A DNA stretch of 64,000 nucleotides from positions 54,144-118,143 of the forward strand of contig CAVEUM010000002.1 in the NCBI GenBank assembly GCA_963618735.1, in the 5' to 3' direction. The position numbers and the translations under genes were made by a program. The stretch is from CAKUFA01 sp963618735 (lineage in GTDB: Bacteria > Bacillota > Clostridia > Christensenellales > Aristaeellaceae). Below, in pieces: positions 57,417-64,000 of the stretch. Under the pieces are notes generated by a model. It was given only the letters and a program-made list of their open reading frames with translations, was not told the origin of the DNA and made no database searches. Each line of letters opens with the position of its first letter. Within the stretch, counting starts at the first letter, position 1.

Positions 57417-57896
57417 ATGAAGTATGTTGCGATCTTTCTGGTAATCGTCACGCTGGTTTGCGGTGCAGGTGTCGGCTGGCTCTACATGAACACAAATGTA
57501 ACCGTAGACGCTATCGGTGTTGTCGCCGTGGAGGCCTCCACGCAGGAAGAATACTTTGATACCCTGCGGAATCAACTGGAAACAGGCACGGTCGAAGGGA
57601 CGCAATTTAGTCAATCAACCCTTGGTACCTCCGAGCAGTATCAATTTTACACCTACACTGTGCGGCTAAAGAACAGCTGCTATATCACAGCCGACATGAT
57701 TGAGGTGCAAATCACCCCCATGGACGGCGATGTGATGCAAATCGGCAGTGAGACCACCTTTGCCCTGCCTGCGCAGTCTACGGGCGACATTCAGGCCACG
57801 ATTCTCACAGACGCCGGCATGCATTCCGTTCGTGAAATCACCATTACCTACTACATGTGGGGTCTCCCCTTCTCCATCAAAACCACCGCACGATGA
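57417..57896 (+). CDS. Small membrane-anchored protein, third gene of the stator module
   Basis: A 159-residue protein. One N-terminal TM helix or uncleaved signal (MKYVAIFLVIVTLVCGAGVGWLYM) is followed by an extracytoplasmic domain of about 130 residues rich in beta-branched residues (YQFYTYTVRLKNSCYITADMIEVQITPMDGD, GDIQATILTDAG, REITITYYMWGLPFSIKT), suggestive of an Ig-like beta sandwich. It starts 15 nt after the ZorB-like gene with AAGGAG upstream, so it is a likely partner. I do not recognise the family. Confidence 0.7.
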   Translation: MKYVAIFLVIVTLVCGAGVGWLYMNTNVTVDAIGVVAVEASTQEEYFDTLRNQLETGTVEGTQFSQSTLGTSEQYQFYTYTVRLKNSCYITADMIEVQITPMDGDVMQIGSETTFALPAQSTGDIQATILTDAGMHSVREITITYYMWGLPFSIKTTAR

Positions 57897-57907
57897 GGGA
57901 GACGAGG

Positions 57908-57965
57908 TTTTGCGGAAGGGCGGCTTTTCTGAGAAAAGCTCCTCTCCTGCACCCACCCCGAAAAG
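57908..57965. repeat. REP-like palindrome, copy 1
   Basis: A 58-base element whose core GCGGAAGGGCGGCTTTTC pairs with GAAAAGCTCCTCTCCTGC around a TGA loop, followed by ACCCACCCCGAAAA. It matches a second element at 63882-63937 in most positions. It begins 11 nt after the last gene of the stator module and just before the terminator. Confidence 0.75.
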
Positions 57966-57970
57966 CGAAT

Positions 57971-58017
57971 AAAAAAGAGCTATGGTGAAGTGTTTCTGCT
58001 TCTCCATAGCTCTTTTT
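57971..58017. terminator. Bidirectional terminator after the stator module
   Basis: Stem AAAAAGAGCTATGG / CCATAGCTCTTTTT (at least 14 bp with A/T flanks) and an ~18-base loop. It can function on both strands. Confidence 0.85.
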
Positions 58018-58232
58018 GTACCAGGATCTTGTTGATAAGTATACAGGCCTTTTTCAACCAATGCCGTGAAGCTCAACGCTGTGACAGCGAAACTCAGCAC
58101 CGACAGGATCGCAAATGTTCTGTGATAGCGGCACAGCTTGAAGAAATTTCGCACAGCAAAATATTTTGCATGTTCTCCAATCTCATAAAGTCTACTTCGG
58201 AAAGTCGTCTTTGTGGCTTCCTGCGATTTCAT
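58018..58232 (-). other. Gene-poor interval; possible gene remnant on the minus strand
   Basis: A minus-strand frame begins at ATG 58232 and encodes a coherent-looking start with basic residues and one TM helix (FAILSVLSFAVTALSFTALV). It has no ribosome binding site, and the frame then runs through the terminator hairpin, the REP element and antisense to the stator module. It may be the remnant of a small membrane protein gene or chance. Nothing else is seen between 57897 and 58250. Confidence 0.3.
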
Positions 58233-58250
58233 ATTTTTTTTGCAAAGATA

Positions 58251-58279
58251 TTGACACGAAATTCATCCTGTGGTTTAAT
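58251..58279 (+). promoter_or_regulatory. Promoter of the regulator-pot operon
   Basis: TTGACA (58251-58256), 17 bases, TTTAAT (58274-58279). About 100 nt of leader to the regulator ATG contains two operator-like palindromes. Confidence 0.75.
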
Positions 58280-58293
58280 GTATGTCGTTTGCT

Positions 58294-58347
58294 GGTTTAC
58301 TTTTGCTAAACTCGCAACATTGACTGATGGTTTAGAGAAACTAAACC
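58294..58347 (+). promoter_or_regulatory. Two operator-like palindromes upstream of the XRE-cupin gene
   Basis: GGTTTACTTTTGCTAAACT (58294-58312) and the perfect GGTTTAGAGAAACTAAACC (58329-58347) share GGTTTA and TAAAC half-sites at similar spacing. A third GGTTTA half-site lies in the -10 region (58272-58277). They are candidate binding sites for the downstream HTH protein. Confidence 0.65.
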
Positions 58348-58381
58348 AAATTTCGCCCTGATCGTATGAAAGGGGAAGACT

Positions 58382-58924
58382 ATGGATATCGGTGAAAAAT
58401 TGCGGCAGCTGCGATTGCAGCGCGGGCTGACGCAAGAAGAACTGGCTGACCGCTGCGAATTGAGCAAGGGCTTCATCTCCCAGGTAGAGCGAAACCTGGC
58501 TTCCCCTTCCATTGCCACGCTGATGGACATGCTGGAATGCCTCGGTTCCTCTCTGCAGGCTTTCTTTTCCGAAAAGACCACGGAGAAAACCGTCTTTGCC
58601 CCGCAGGATATGTTTATCAAGGAGGACGAAGAGACCCTGTTCGGCTCCATTACCTGGCTCATTCCCGACGCACAGAAGAATGACATGGAGCCCATTCTGG
58701 TCGAAATCGGCCCCGGCGGCAAAACAAGCCCCATGCCCCCCAGCGAAGGGGAAGAATTCGGTTATGTGCTTTCTGGCAGCATTATGCTGTGCGTAGGTGA
58801 CAAGAAAACCCGGGTAAAAACCGGCGGAAGCTTCTGCCTGCACCCCAGAGACAGTCATTATCTCATGAACCCCAACAAGACCAAAGCGCGGGTGCTGTGG
58901 GTTTCCACGCCCCCAAGTTTCTAA
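58382..58924 (+). CDS. XRE-family HTH regulator with C-terminal cupin domain
   Basis: A 180-residue protein. The HTH domain (IGEKLRQLRLQRGLTQEELADRCELSKGFISQVERNLASPSIATLMDMLECLG) is at residues 2-56. The cupin domain (PGGKTSPMPPSEGEEFGYVLSGSIMLCVGDKKTRVKTGGSFCLHPRDSHYLMNPNKTKARVLWV) is at about 110-175. PuuR-like regulators of polyamine and amino-acid uptake share this layout. It lies 25 nt upstream of potA in the same direction, so it probably controls the pot operon, perhaps with spermidine or putrescine as effector. Confidence 0.93.
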   Translation: MDIGEKLRQLRLQRGLTQEELADRCELSKGFISQVERNLASPSIATLMDMLECLGSSLQAFFSEKTTEKTVFAPQDMFIKEDEETLFGSITWLIPDAQKNDMEPILVEIGPGGKTSPMPPSEGEEFGYVLSGSIMLCVGDKKTRVKTGGSFCLHPRDSHYLMNPNKTKARVLWVSTPPSF

Positions 58925-58949
58925 CGATCATTCAGGGAGGAACACGCAC

Positions 58950-60011
58950 ATGGTGGAGAATGAACATCTGATTGACCTGAAAGGTGTCTCCAAGGAATTT
59001 GACGGCGTCACGGTACTGGATAATATCAATCTCTACATCCGCAAAAAGGAATTCATGACCCTGCTGGGTCCTTCCGGCTGCGGCAAAACTACCACCCTGC
59101 GAATCATCGGCGGCTTTGAAAATCCTACAGCCGGTCAAGTGTTGTTTGAGGGCAAGGATATTGCCCATCTGCCCCCGTACAAGCGTCAGGTGAACACGGT
59201 GTTCCAGAAGTACGCCCTGTTCCCGCACCTGAACGTGTTTGACAACATCGCCTTTGGCCTGAAGCTGAAGAAGCTCCCCAAGGACGAGATCGCCCGCAAG
59301 GTGGACTACATGCTGGATCTGGTTAACCTGAAGGGTTACGGCAAGCGGCATGTGGATGCCCTTTCCGGCGGACAGCAGCAGCGTGTAGCCATCGCCCGCG
59401 CCCTGGTCAACGAGCCCGAAGTGCTCCTGCTGGACGAGCCTCTGGGCGCCCTTGACCTGAAGCTTCGCAAGGAGATGCAGCTGGAGCTGAAGAACATGCA
59501 GCAGCGGCTGGGCATTACCTTCCTGTACGTGACCCACGACCAGGAGGAAGCCCTGACCATGAGCGACACCGTCGTTGTTATGCATGATGGTCACATTCAG
59601 CAGGTCGGCGACCCGAAGCGCATCTATGATGAGCCTGTGAACGCCTTCGTGGCTGACTTCATCGGCGAAAGCAACATCCTCCACGGCACCATGATTCACG
59701 ATGAACTGGTCTCCTTTGCGGATCACGACTTCCCCTGCGTAGACTTCGGCTTTGGCGACAACGCCCCGGTGGACGTGGTCATCCGTCCCGAGGATATTAT
59801 GATCGTCGGTGAGGACGTGGGTCAGATGGTGGGCACCATTACCAGCGTGCTGTTCAAGGGCGTGCATTACGAAATGATGATTGATACCGGTGCGTTCACC
59901 TTCAAGGTGCATTCCACCTCCATGCAGCCCCAGGGCAGCCGGGTTGGTTTGAACATCGTTCCTTTCAATATTCACATTATGAAGCCGATGGAGGATGCCG
60001 CGCATGTATGA
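58950..60011 (+). CDS. potA: Polyamine ABC transporter ATP-binding protein
   Basis: A 353-residue ATPase. Walker A is GPSGCGKTT, Q-loop VFQKYALFPHLNVFDNI, signature LSGGQQQRVAIARAL, Walker B LLLDEPLGALD and switch VTHDQEEA, all intact. A C-terminal TOBE domain (residues ~240-350, DVVIRPEDIMIVGEDVG) is typical of PotA. It energises spermidine/putrescine import with the PotB and PotC permeases. The stop overlaps the start of potB. Confidence 0.96.
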   Translation: MVENEHLIDLKGVSKEFDGVTVLDNINLYIRKKEFMTLLGPSGCGKTTTLRIIGGFENPTAGQVLFEGKDIAHLPPYKRQVNTVFQKYALFPHLNVFDNIAFGLKLKKLPKDEIARKVDYMLDLVNLKGYGKRHVDALSGGQQQRVAIARALVNEPEVLLLDEPLGALDLKLRKEMQLELKNMQQRLGITFLYVTHDQEEALTMSDTVVVMHDGHIQQVGDPKRIYDEPVNAFVADFIGESNILHGTMIHDELVSFADHDFPCVDFGFGDNAPVDVVIRPEDIMIVGEDVGQMVGTITSVLFKGVHYEMMIDTGAFTFKVHSTSMQPQGSRVGLNIVPFNIHIMKPMEDAAHV

Positions 60012-60990
60012 CCTAACGCTCCCCTGGTGGGCATGGGTGCTGATGGGCATTGGTCTGGCCGTGTTTGCGGCACTGGTCGCCATCTCCATCCGCCGCAACC
60101 GTGGTGTGAAGCGCAGTCTTTTTGCCGCGCCTTACACCCTGTGGATGCTCATTTTCACCATTCTTCCCGTCATTCTGATTGCGTACTACGCCTTCACTGA
60201 TTCCAACGGCGCCTTTACGCTGGATAATTTCCGCAATTTCTGGGACAGCAACTACACCAAGAATCAGCTGTACGCCAGCCTTGGTGAGGACGCTGCGAAG
60301 TACATCGTCCGCGGCACGGTAAACGTAGACACGCTGGTTTACTCCCTGTGGATGGCTTTCCTGTGCACATGCATCAGTCTTCTGCTGGGCTATCCCGCGG
60401 CACTGTTCATGGCGGATCGGAACATGAAGCTGGGTTCCACCATCGTGGTGCTGTTCATTATCCCCATGTGGATGAACTTCCTGCTGCGCACCATCGCATG
60501 GATGAGTCTGCTGGAGGATCAGGGCCTGATCAACTCGCTTCTGCGTTCCCTGGGCTTTGACGGCGTGCAGCTCATGTATAATTCAGGCGCTGTGCTGCTG
60601 GGCATGGTGTACAACTATCTGCCCTTCATGGTGTTCCCCATTTACACTTCGCTGAGCAAGATGGATCCCCGCCTTGGCGAAGCGGCACAGGATCTGGGCT
60701 GCAATGAATGGCACACCTTTACCAAGGTGACCGCTCCCCTGAGCCTGCCTGGCGTCATCAGCGGCATTACCATGGTGTTTATGCCTTCGGTGACGACCTT
60801 CTTCATCCCCCGCGTGCTGGGCGGCGGCAACACCATGATGTTTGGTGACCTGATTGAATCCAAGTTCCTGACCGAGGGCAACTGGAATGTTGGCAGTGCC
60901 CTGAGTCTGATCATGATGGTGCTGATTCTCATCAGCCTGTCCATTCTTCGCAAAGCTGACCCCAAGGGTGAAGGAGGCGGGATCGTATGA
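60004..60990 (+). CDS. potB: Polyamine ABC transporter permease PotB
   Basis: A 328-residue protein with an unusually long N-terminus: an extra TM helix (about 9-28) before the usual SLFAAPYTLWMLIFTILPVILIAYYAF. Six core helices follow, with an EAA loop (LGEAAQDLGCNEWHTFTKVTAPLSLPG). ATG 60004 has GGAGG nine bases upstream; the ATG at 59995 directly abuts it. It overlaps potA by 8 nt and potC by 4 nt. Confidence 0.93.
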   Translation: MYDLTLPWWAWVLMGIGLAVFAALVAISIRRNRGVKRSLFAAPYTLWMLIFTILPVILIAYYAFTDSNGAFTLDNFRNFWDSNYTKNQLYASLGEDAAKYIVRGTVNVDTLVYSLWMAFLCTCISLLLGYPAALFMADRNMKLGSTIVVLFIIPMWMNFLLRTIAWMSLLEDQGLINSLLRSLGFDGVQLMYNSGAVLLGMVYNYLPFMVFPIYTSLSKMDPRLGEAAQDLGCNEWHTFTKVTAPLSLPGVISGITMVFMPSVTTFFIPRVLGGGNTMMFGDLIESKFLTEGNWNVGSALSLIMMVLILISLSILRKADPKGEGGGIV

Positions 60991-61754
60991 AGAAATTTTT
61001 CAAGCGGTTCTACCTGGGCATTATCCTGGTGTTCCTGTACATCCCCATTGTGGTGATGATTGTGCAGTCCTTTAACGCAGGCAAAAGCCGTGCCAAGTGG
61101 GAAGGTTTCTCCCTCACCTGGTACGCGGAGCTGTTCCAGGATTCTTCTATCCTGAGTGCCTTGCAGATCACGCTGACCGTGGCTGTGCTGGCCATGATCT
61201 TCTCCACCATTCTGGGCACGCTGGCCGCCATCGGCATCTACAGCATGAAGAAGCGTCCTCAGTCCATCATGATGACCATGACCAACCTGCCCAACACCAT
61301 GCCGGACATCGTGACGGGCATTTCGCTGATGCTGCTGTTCATTTTCGCCAAGGTAGAGCGCGGTTACGTCACCATGCTGCTGGCACACATCACCTTTGAC
61401 ACCCCGTATGTCATCCTCTCTGTTATGCCCAAGCTGAAGCAGATGAACAAGCACACTTACGAGGCTGCGCTGGATCTTGGCGCAACGCCTACCTACGCGC
61501 TGTTGCATGTGCTGATTCCTGAATGCAAGCAGGGCATCATTACCGGCGCAATGCTGGCCTTTACCCTGTCCCTGGACGATTTCACCATCAGCTACTTTAC
61601 CACTAGCCCGCTGGTGCAGAATCTGTCCACACTGATCTACTCCGCCGCGCGCAAGGGTATCAAGCCCTCTATGAACGCACTCAGCGCGCTGATGTTCCTT
61701 TGTCTGTTGGTGCTGCTGTTGATTGTCAACCGCCGCACTACTGAAAAAAATTAA
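60987..61754 (+). CDS. potC: Polyamine ABC transporter permease PotC
   Basis: A 255-residue permease. The start KRFYLGIILVFLYIPIVVMIVQSFN and the EAA loop YEAALDLGATPTYALLHVLIPECKQGIITGAMLAFTLSLDDFTISYFTT are strongly PotC-like. It forms the membrane channel with PotB. The start overlaps the potB stop (ATGA). Confidence 0.95.
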   Translation: MKKFFKRFYLGIILVFLYIPIVVMIVQSFNAGKSRAKWEGFSLTWYAELFQDSSILSALQITLTVAVLAMIFSTILGTLAAIGIYSMKKRPQSIMMTMTNLPNTMPDIVTGISLMLLFIFAKVERGYVTMLLAHITFDTPYVILSVMPKLKQMNKHTYEAALDLGATPTYALLHVLIPECKQGIITGAMLAFTLSLDDFTISYFTTSPLVQNLSTLIYSAARKGIKPSMNALSALMFLCLLVLLLIVNRRTTEKN

Positions 61755-61772
61755 AGTTCCGGAGGTAGAGAA

Positions 61773-62810
61773 ATGAAAAAAATCCTTGTCCTGCTCCTGG
61801 TTGCACTCCTGGTTGTTCCCTCCTTGGCCGCTGCTGAAGAAGTAGTGAACGTTTTTAACTGGGAAGATTACATTGACGAATCCGTCATCGAGCAGTTTGA
61901 GGAAGAGACCGGCATCAAGGTCAACTACATGTGTTTTACCACGAATGAAGACTTGGTGCTCCAGTTGGAAGCCAACCCCGGCTCCTTTGACATCTGCTTT
62001 CCCTCTGAATACATTGTGGAACGCTTGCTTGCCAAGGACATGCTGGCAGAAATCAACTATGACAACGTGCCCAACGCGGAGTACATTCTCGATAACCTGA
62101 AAAATTCTTCTTATGACGAAAACAACGCTCACTCCGTTCCCTACATGTGGGGCACCATGGGCATTGTGTACAACACCACCATGGTGGATGAAGTTCCCGA
62201 CTCCTGGTCCGTGCTGTGGGACGAGAAGTACAAGGGCAACGTCATCATGCTGGACTCCATCCGCAACACCATGGGTCTGGCTCTGAAGCTGCTTGGCAGC
62301 AATATGTCCACCACGGATATCACCATGCTGGAAGCCGCCAAGGACAAGCTCATTGAGCAGAAGCAGTCTGGCATCGTCAAAGCCTATCAGGTGGATCAGA
62401 CCAAGGATATGATGATTCAGGGTGAAGCTGCCATCGCCGTCATGTGGTCTGGTGATGCTCAGTATGCCATCTCCCTGAATTCTGATCTGGCCTACGTCAT
62501 CCCCAAGGAAGGCAGCAACTCCTGGGTGGACTCCATGGTCATTCCCAAGTCTGCCGCCAACAAGGAAAACGCAGAGAAGTTCATCAATTTCCTCTGCCGC
62601 CCCGACATCGCCCAGAAAAATTGCGAGTACATCATGTATTCTTCCCCCAATTCTGCCGCCATCGAGCTCATGGGCGAAGCGTACACCTCCAATCCCGTCA
62701 TGAATCCTTCCGATGAGGACGTTGCCCGTTGCGAAACCGTGCACGACCTGGACGAAGGCTATCTGGCCATTTACAATGCCCTTTGGAACGACGTGAAGAA
62801 CGCCAAGTAA
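61773..62810 (+). CDS. potD: Polyamine ABC transporter substrate-binding protein, first copy
   Basis: A 345-residue periplasmic-type binding protein. The signal peptide MKKILVLLLVALLVVPSLAAA has an AxA end and no lipobox Cys. The mature part begins EEVVNVFNWEDYIDESVIEQFEEETGIKVNY, typical of PotD/PotF, with FDICFPSEYIVERL, YMWGTMGIVYNT, MVIPKSAANKENAEKFINFLCRPD. It captures spermidine or putrescine for PotABC. It is closely related to the following gene. The ribosome binding site is GGAGG. Confidence 0.95.
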   Translation: MKKILVLLLVALLVVPSLAAAEEVVNVFNWEDYIDESVIEQFEEETGIKVNYMCFTTNEDLVLQLEANPGSFDICFPSEYIVERLLAKDMLAEINYDNVPNAEYILDNLKNSSYDENNAHSVPYMWGTMGIVYNTTMVDEVPDSWSVLWDEKYKGNVIMLDSIRNTMGLALKLLGSNMSTTDITMLEAAKDKLIEQKQSGIVKAYQVDQTKDMMIQGEAAIAVMWSGDAQYAISLNSDLAYVIPKEGSNSWVDSMVIPKSAANKENAEKFINFLCRPDIAQKNCEYIMYSSPNSAAIELMGEAYTSNPVMNPSDEDVARCETVHDLDEGYLAIYNALWNDVKNAK

Positions 62811-62832
62811 CCTATTTAAGGAGGATAGTAAA

Positions 62833-63870
62833 ATGAAGAAGATCCTTGCGCTCATGCTTGTGCTGACCCTGTTCCTCCCTGTCTGCGCGCAGGCCGAAGA
62901 AGTCGTGAACGTCTTCAACTGGGCGGATTACATTGATGAAGATGTCATCAAGCAGTTTGAAGAAGAAACTGGCATCAAGGTCAACTACATGACCTTCACC
63001 ACCAACGAAGACATGATGGTGCAGGTGGAGGCTTCCCCCAACGCCTTTGACGTGTGCTTCCCCTCCGAATACATCGTGGAGCGGATGCTTGAAGAGGATT
63101 TGCTGGCAGAAATCAACTACGACAACATCCCCAATGCCAAATATCTGCTGGAGAATCTCCGCAATCCTTCCTACGATGCTGACAACGCCCATTCCCTGCC
63201 CTACATGTGGGGCACAGTGGGCATCCTGTACAACACCACCATGGTGGATGACGCAGTGGACTCCTGGGGCATCCTCTGGGATCAGAAATACGCCAACAAC
63301 GTGTTCATGCTGGATTCCATTCGTGACTCCATGGGCATCACCCTGCGCTACCTGGGCTATTCCATGAACACCCGCGACATTCTGGCACTGGAATCTGCCA
63401 AGGAAAAGCTCATTGAGCAGAAGCAGTCTGGCATGGTCAAGGCCTATCAGGTGGATGAGACCAAGGATAAGATGGTGCAGGGCGAAGCCGCGCTGGCCGT
63501 GGTATGGTCTGGTGACGCTGAGTACGCCATTGAGCTGAATTCCGACCTGGCGTATGCCATTCCGAAGGAAGGCAGCAACGTGTGGGTTGACTGCATGGTC
63601 ATCCCCAAGGAAGCCAAGAACAAGGAAAACGCAGAGAAGTTCATTGACTTCCTCTGCCGCCCCGACATCGCCCAGAAGAACTGCGAAGTCATCGGTTACT
63701 CTTCCCCCAACAGCGGCGCCATTGAGCTGATGGGCGAAGAATACACGTCCAACACGGTCATGAATCCTTCCGAGGAAGAGCTCGCCGGTTGCGAGTACTT
63801 CAATGATATTTCCAGTGATTACCTGGCAGTCTACAACGCCCTGTGGGCCGAGGTCAAGAGCGCACGGTAA
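62833..63870 (+). CDS. potD: Polyamine ABC transporter substrate-binding protein, second copy
   Basis: A 345-residue paralogue of the preceding gene with the same length and colinear motifs (EEVVNVFNWADYIDEDVIKQFEEETGIKVNY, FDVCFPSEYIVERM, LPYMWGTVGILYNT, GEEYTSNTVMNPSEEE). The signal peptide MKKILALMLVLTLFLPVCAQA has a Cys (PVCAQA), but its context does not fit a lipobox well. It starts 22 nt after the first copy and shares its transcript. It may differ in polyamine specificity. Confidence 0.95.
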   Translation: MKKILALMLVLTLFLPVCAQAEEVVNVFNWADYIDEDVIKQFEEETGIKVNYMTFTTNEDMMVQVEASPNAFDVCFPSEYIVERMLEEDLLAEINYDNIPNAKYLLENLRNPSYDADNAHSLPYMWGTVGILYNTTMVDDAVDSWGILWDQKYANNVFMLDSIRDSMGITLRYLGYSMNTRDILALESAKEKLIEQKQSGMVKAYQVDETKDKMVQGEAALAVVWSGDAEYAIELNSDLAYAIPKEGSNVWVDCMVIPKEAKNKENAEKFIDFLCRPDIAQKNCEVIGYSSPNSGAIELMGEEYTSNTVMNPSEEELAGCEYFNDISSDYLAVYNALWAEVKSAR

Positions 63871-63881
63871 GGTTCTGCTGA

Positions 63882-63937
63882 TTTGCGGGAGGGCGGCTTT
63901 TGTGTCAAAAGCCCCCTCCCGCACCCTCCCCGAAAAC
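63882..63937. repeat. REP-like palindrome, copy 2
   Basis: The core GCGGGAGGGCGGCTTTTG pairs with CAAAAGCCCCCTCCCGC around TGT and is followed by ACCCTCCCCGAAAA, nearly matching copy 1 at 57908. It begins 11 nt after the last pot gene and precedes the terminator. Confidence 0.75.
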
Positions 63938-63941
63938 CATT

Positions 63942-63980
63942 AAAGGGACGATGCTTATCATTGATGCGTCGTTCCTTTTG
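63942..63980 (+). terminator. Terminator of the pot operon
   Basis: Stem AAAGGGACGA / TCGTTCCTTT (one G-U pair) with an inner TGC/GCG extension and a TTTTG tail. Nothing is seen in the last 20 bases of the window. Confidence 0.75.
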
Positions 63981-64000
63981 TTGCACAATAAGAACTTCAT

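Noticed and set aside
54706..57896. Canonical Zorya anti-phage system
   Set aside because: ZorA/ZorB-like proteins are present, but no ZorC/ZorD, ZorE or ZorF/ZorG-type gene lies within the window, and no other defence gene is nearby.
57666..58232. Full 188-codon minus-strand frame as a real gene
   Set aside because: It crosses a terminator hairpin, a REP-like element and the antisense of a real gene, and lacks a ribosome binding site. Only its first ~70 codons could be a remnant.
60642..62918. 758-codon minus-strand open frame across potB, potC and potD
   Set aside because: Antisense shadow of the polyamine transporter genes, with composition typical of reverse-frame translations.

Overview
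The window looks like a chromosomal stretch of a Clostridia-type Bacillota (Firmicutes) with moderately high GC. The evidence is gene content: RicT/YaaT-HolB-DarA in the order known from Bacillus, a pyruvate phosphate dikinase, LrgAB, DegV, a DUF1292 protein, ComM, and exported proteins with Thr/Pro/Glu-rich linkers. No rRNA, tRNA, CRISPR array, phage, transposase or plasmid gene was seen. Most genes have strong AGGAGG-type ribosome binding sites, and many operons have near-consensus TTGACA-17-TATAAT promoters and hairpin terminators.

Layout. 1-8041 (minus) is one tightly spaced run of eight genes behind a consensus promoter: 1-phosphofructokinase-like kinase, GNAT acetyltransferase, alpha/beta hydrolase, membrane-anchored MurF-like ligase, D-Ala-D-Ala ligase, DUF4870-like membrane protein, dxs and tlyA (cut by the window edge). 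8206-15283 (minus) holds three unknown exported proteins in tandem, a tRNA-dihydrouridine synthase and a degenerate GH127-like protein. 15387-24757 (minus) holds DegV, small membrane proteins, ppdK with a hairpin-rich leader, pyrG-rlmI, a flavodoxin-like reductase and deoD. 24927-32414 holds a YgiQ radical SAM protein, a TetR regulator, an IclR-eda(VOC fusion)-kdgK operon and comM. 32478-40735 holds exoA, icd-DUF1292, a beta-helix protein with a flavin reductase, a metallophosphoesterase, a small ferredoxin and darA-holB-ricT. 40985-48974 holds an asymmetric ABC-F protein, a CpXC protein, two peptidoglycan-binding exported proteins, a sugar transferase and a nucleotidyltransferase.

The most distinctive part is 49054-58000. 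A three-gene, translationally coupled phosphonate operon (phosphonopyruvate decarboxylase, cytidylyltransferase-like protein, PEP mutase fused to a second nucleotidyltransferase domain) is followed by lrgAB, an oxidoreductase, and a three-gene ZorA/ZorB-like ion-driven stator module. The ZorB-like protein carries a 22-heptad, Leu-registered coiled coil built from nested DNA duplications. No Zorya effector gene is present. The window ends with an XRE-cupin regulator and a potABCD polyamine transporter with two tandem PotD paralogues.

Two kinds of small non-coding repeat occur: a roughly 107-bp element with imperfect 18-bp terminal inverted repeats (35294-35400), and a REP-like palindrome present twice (57908 and 63882), each copy just after the last gene of an operon and before its terminator. 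All functions are inferred from sequence reading alone; no database search was run.
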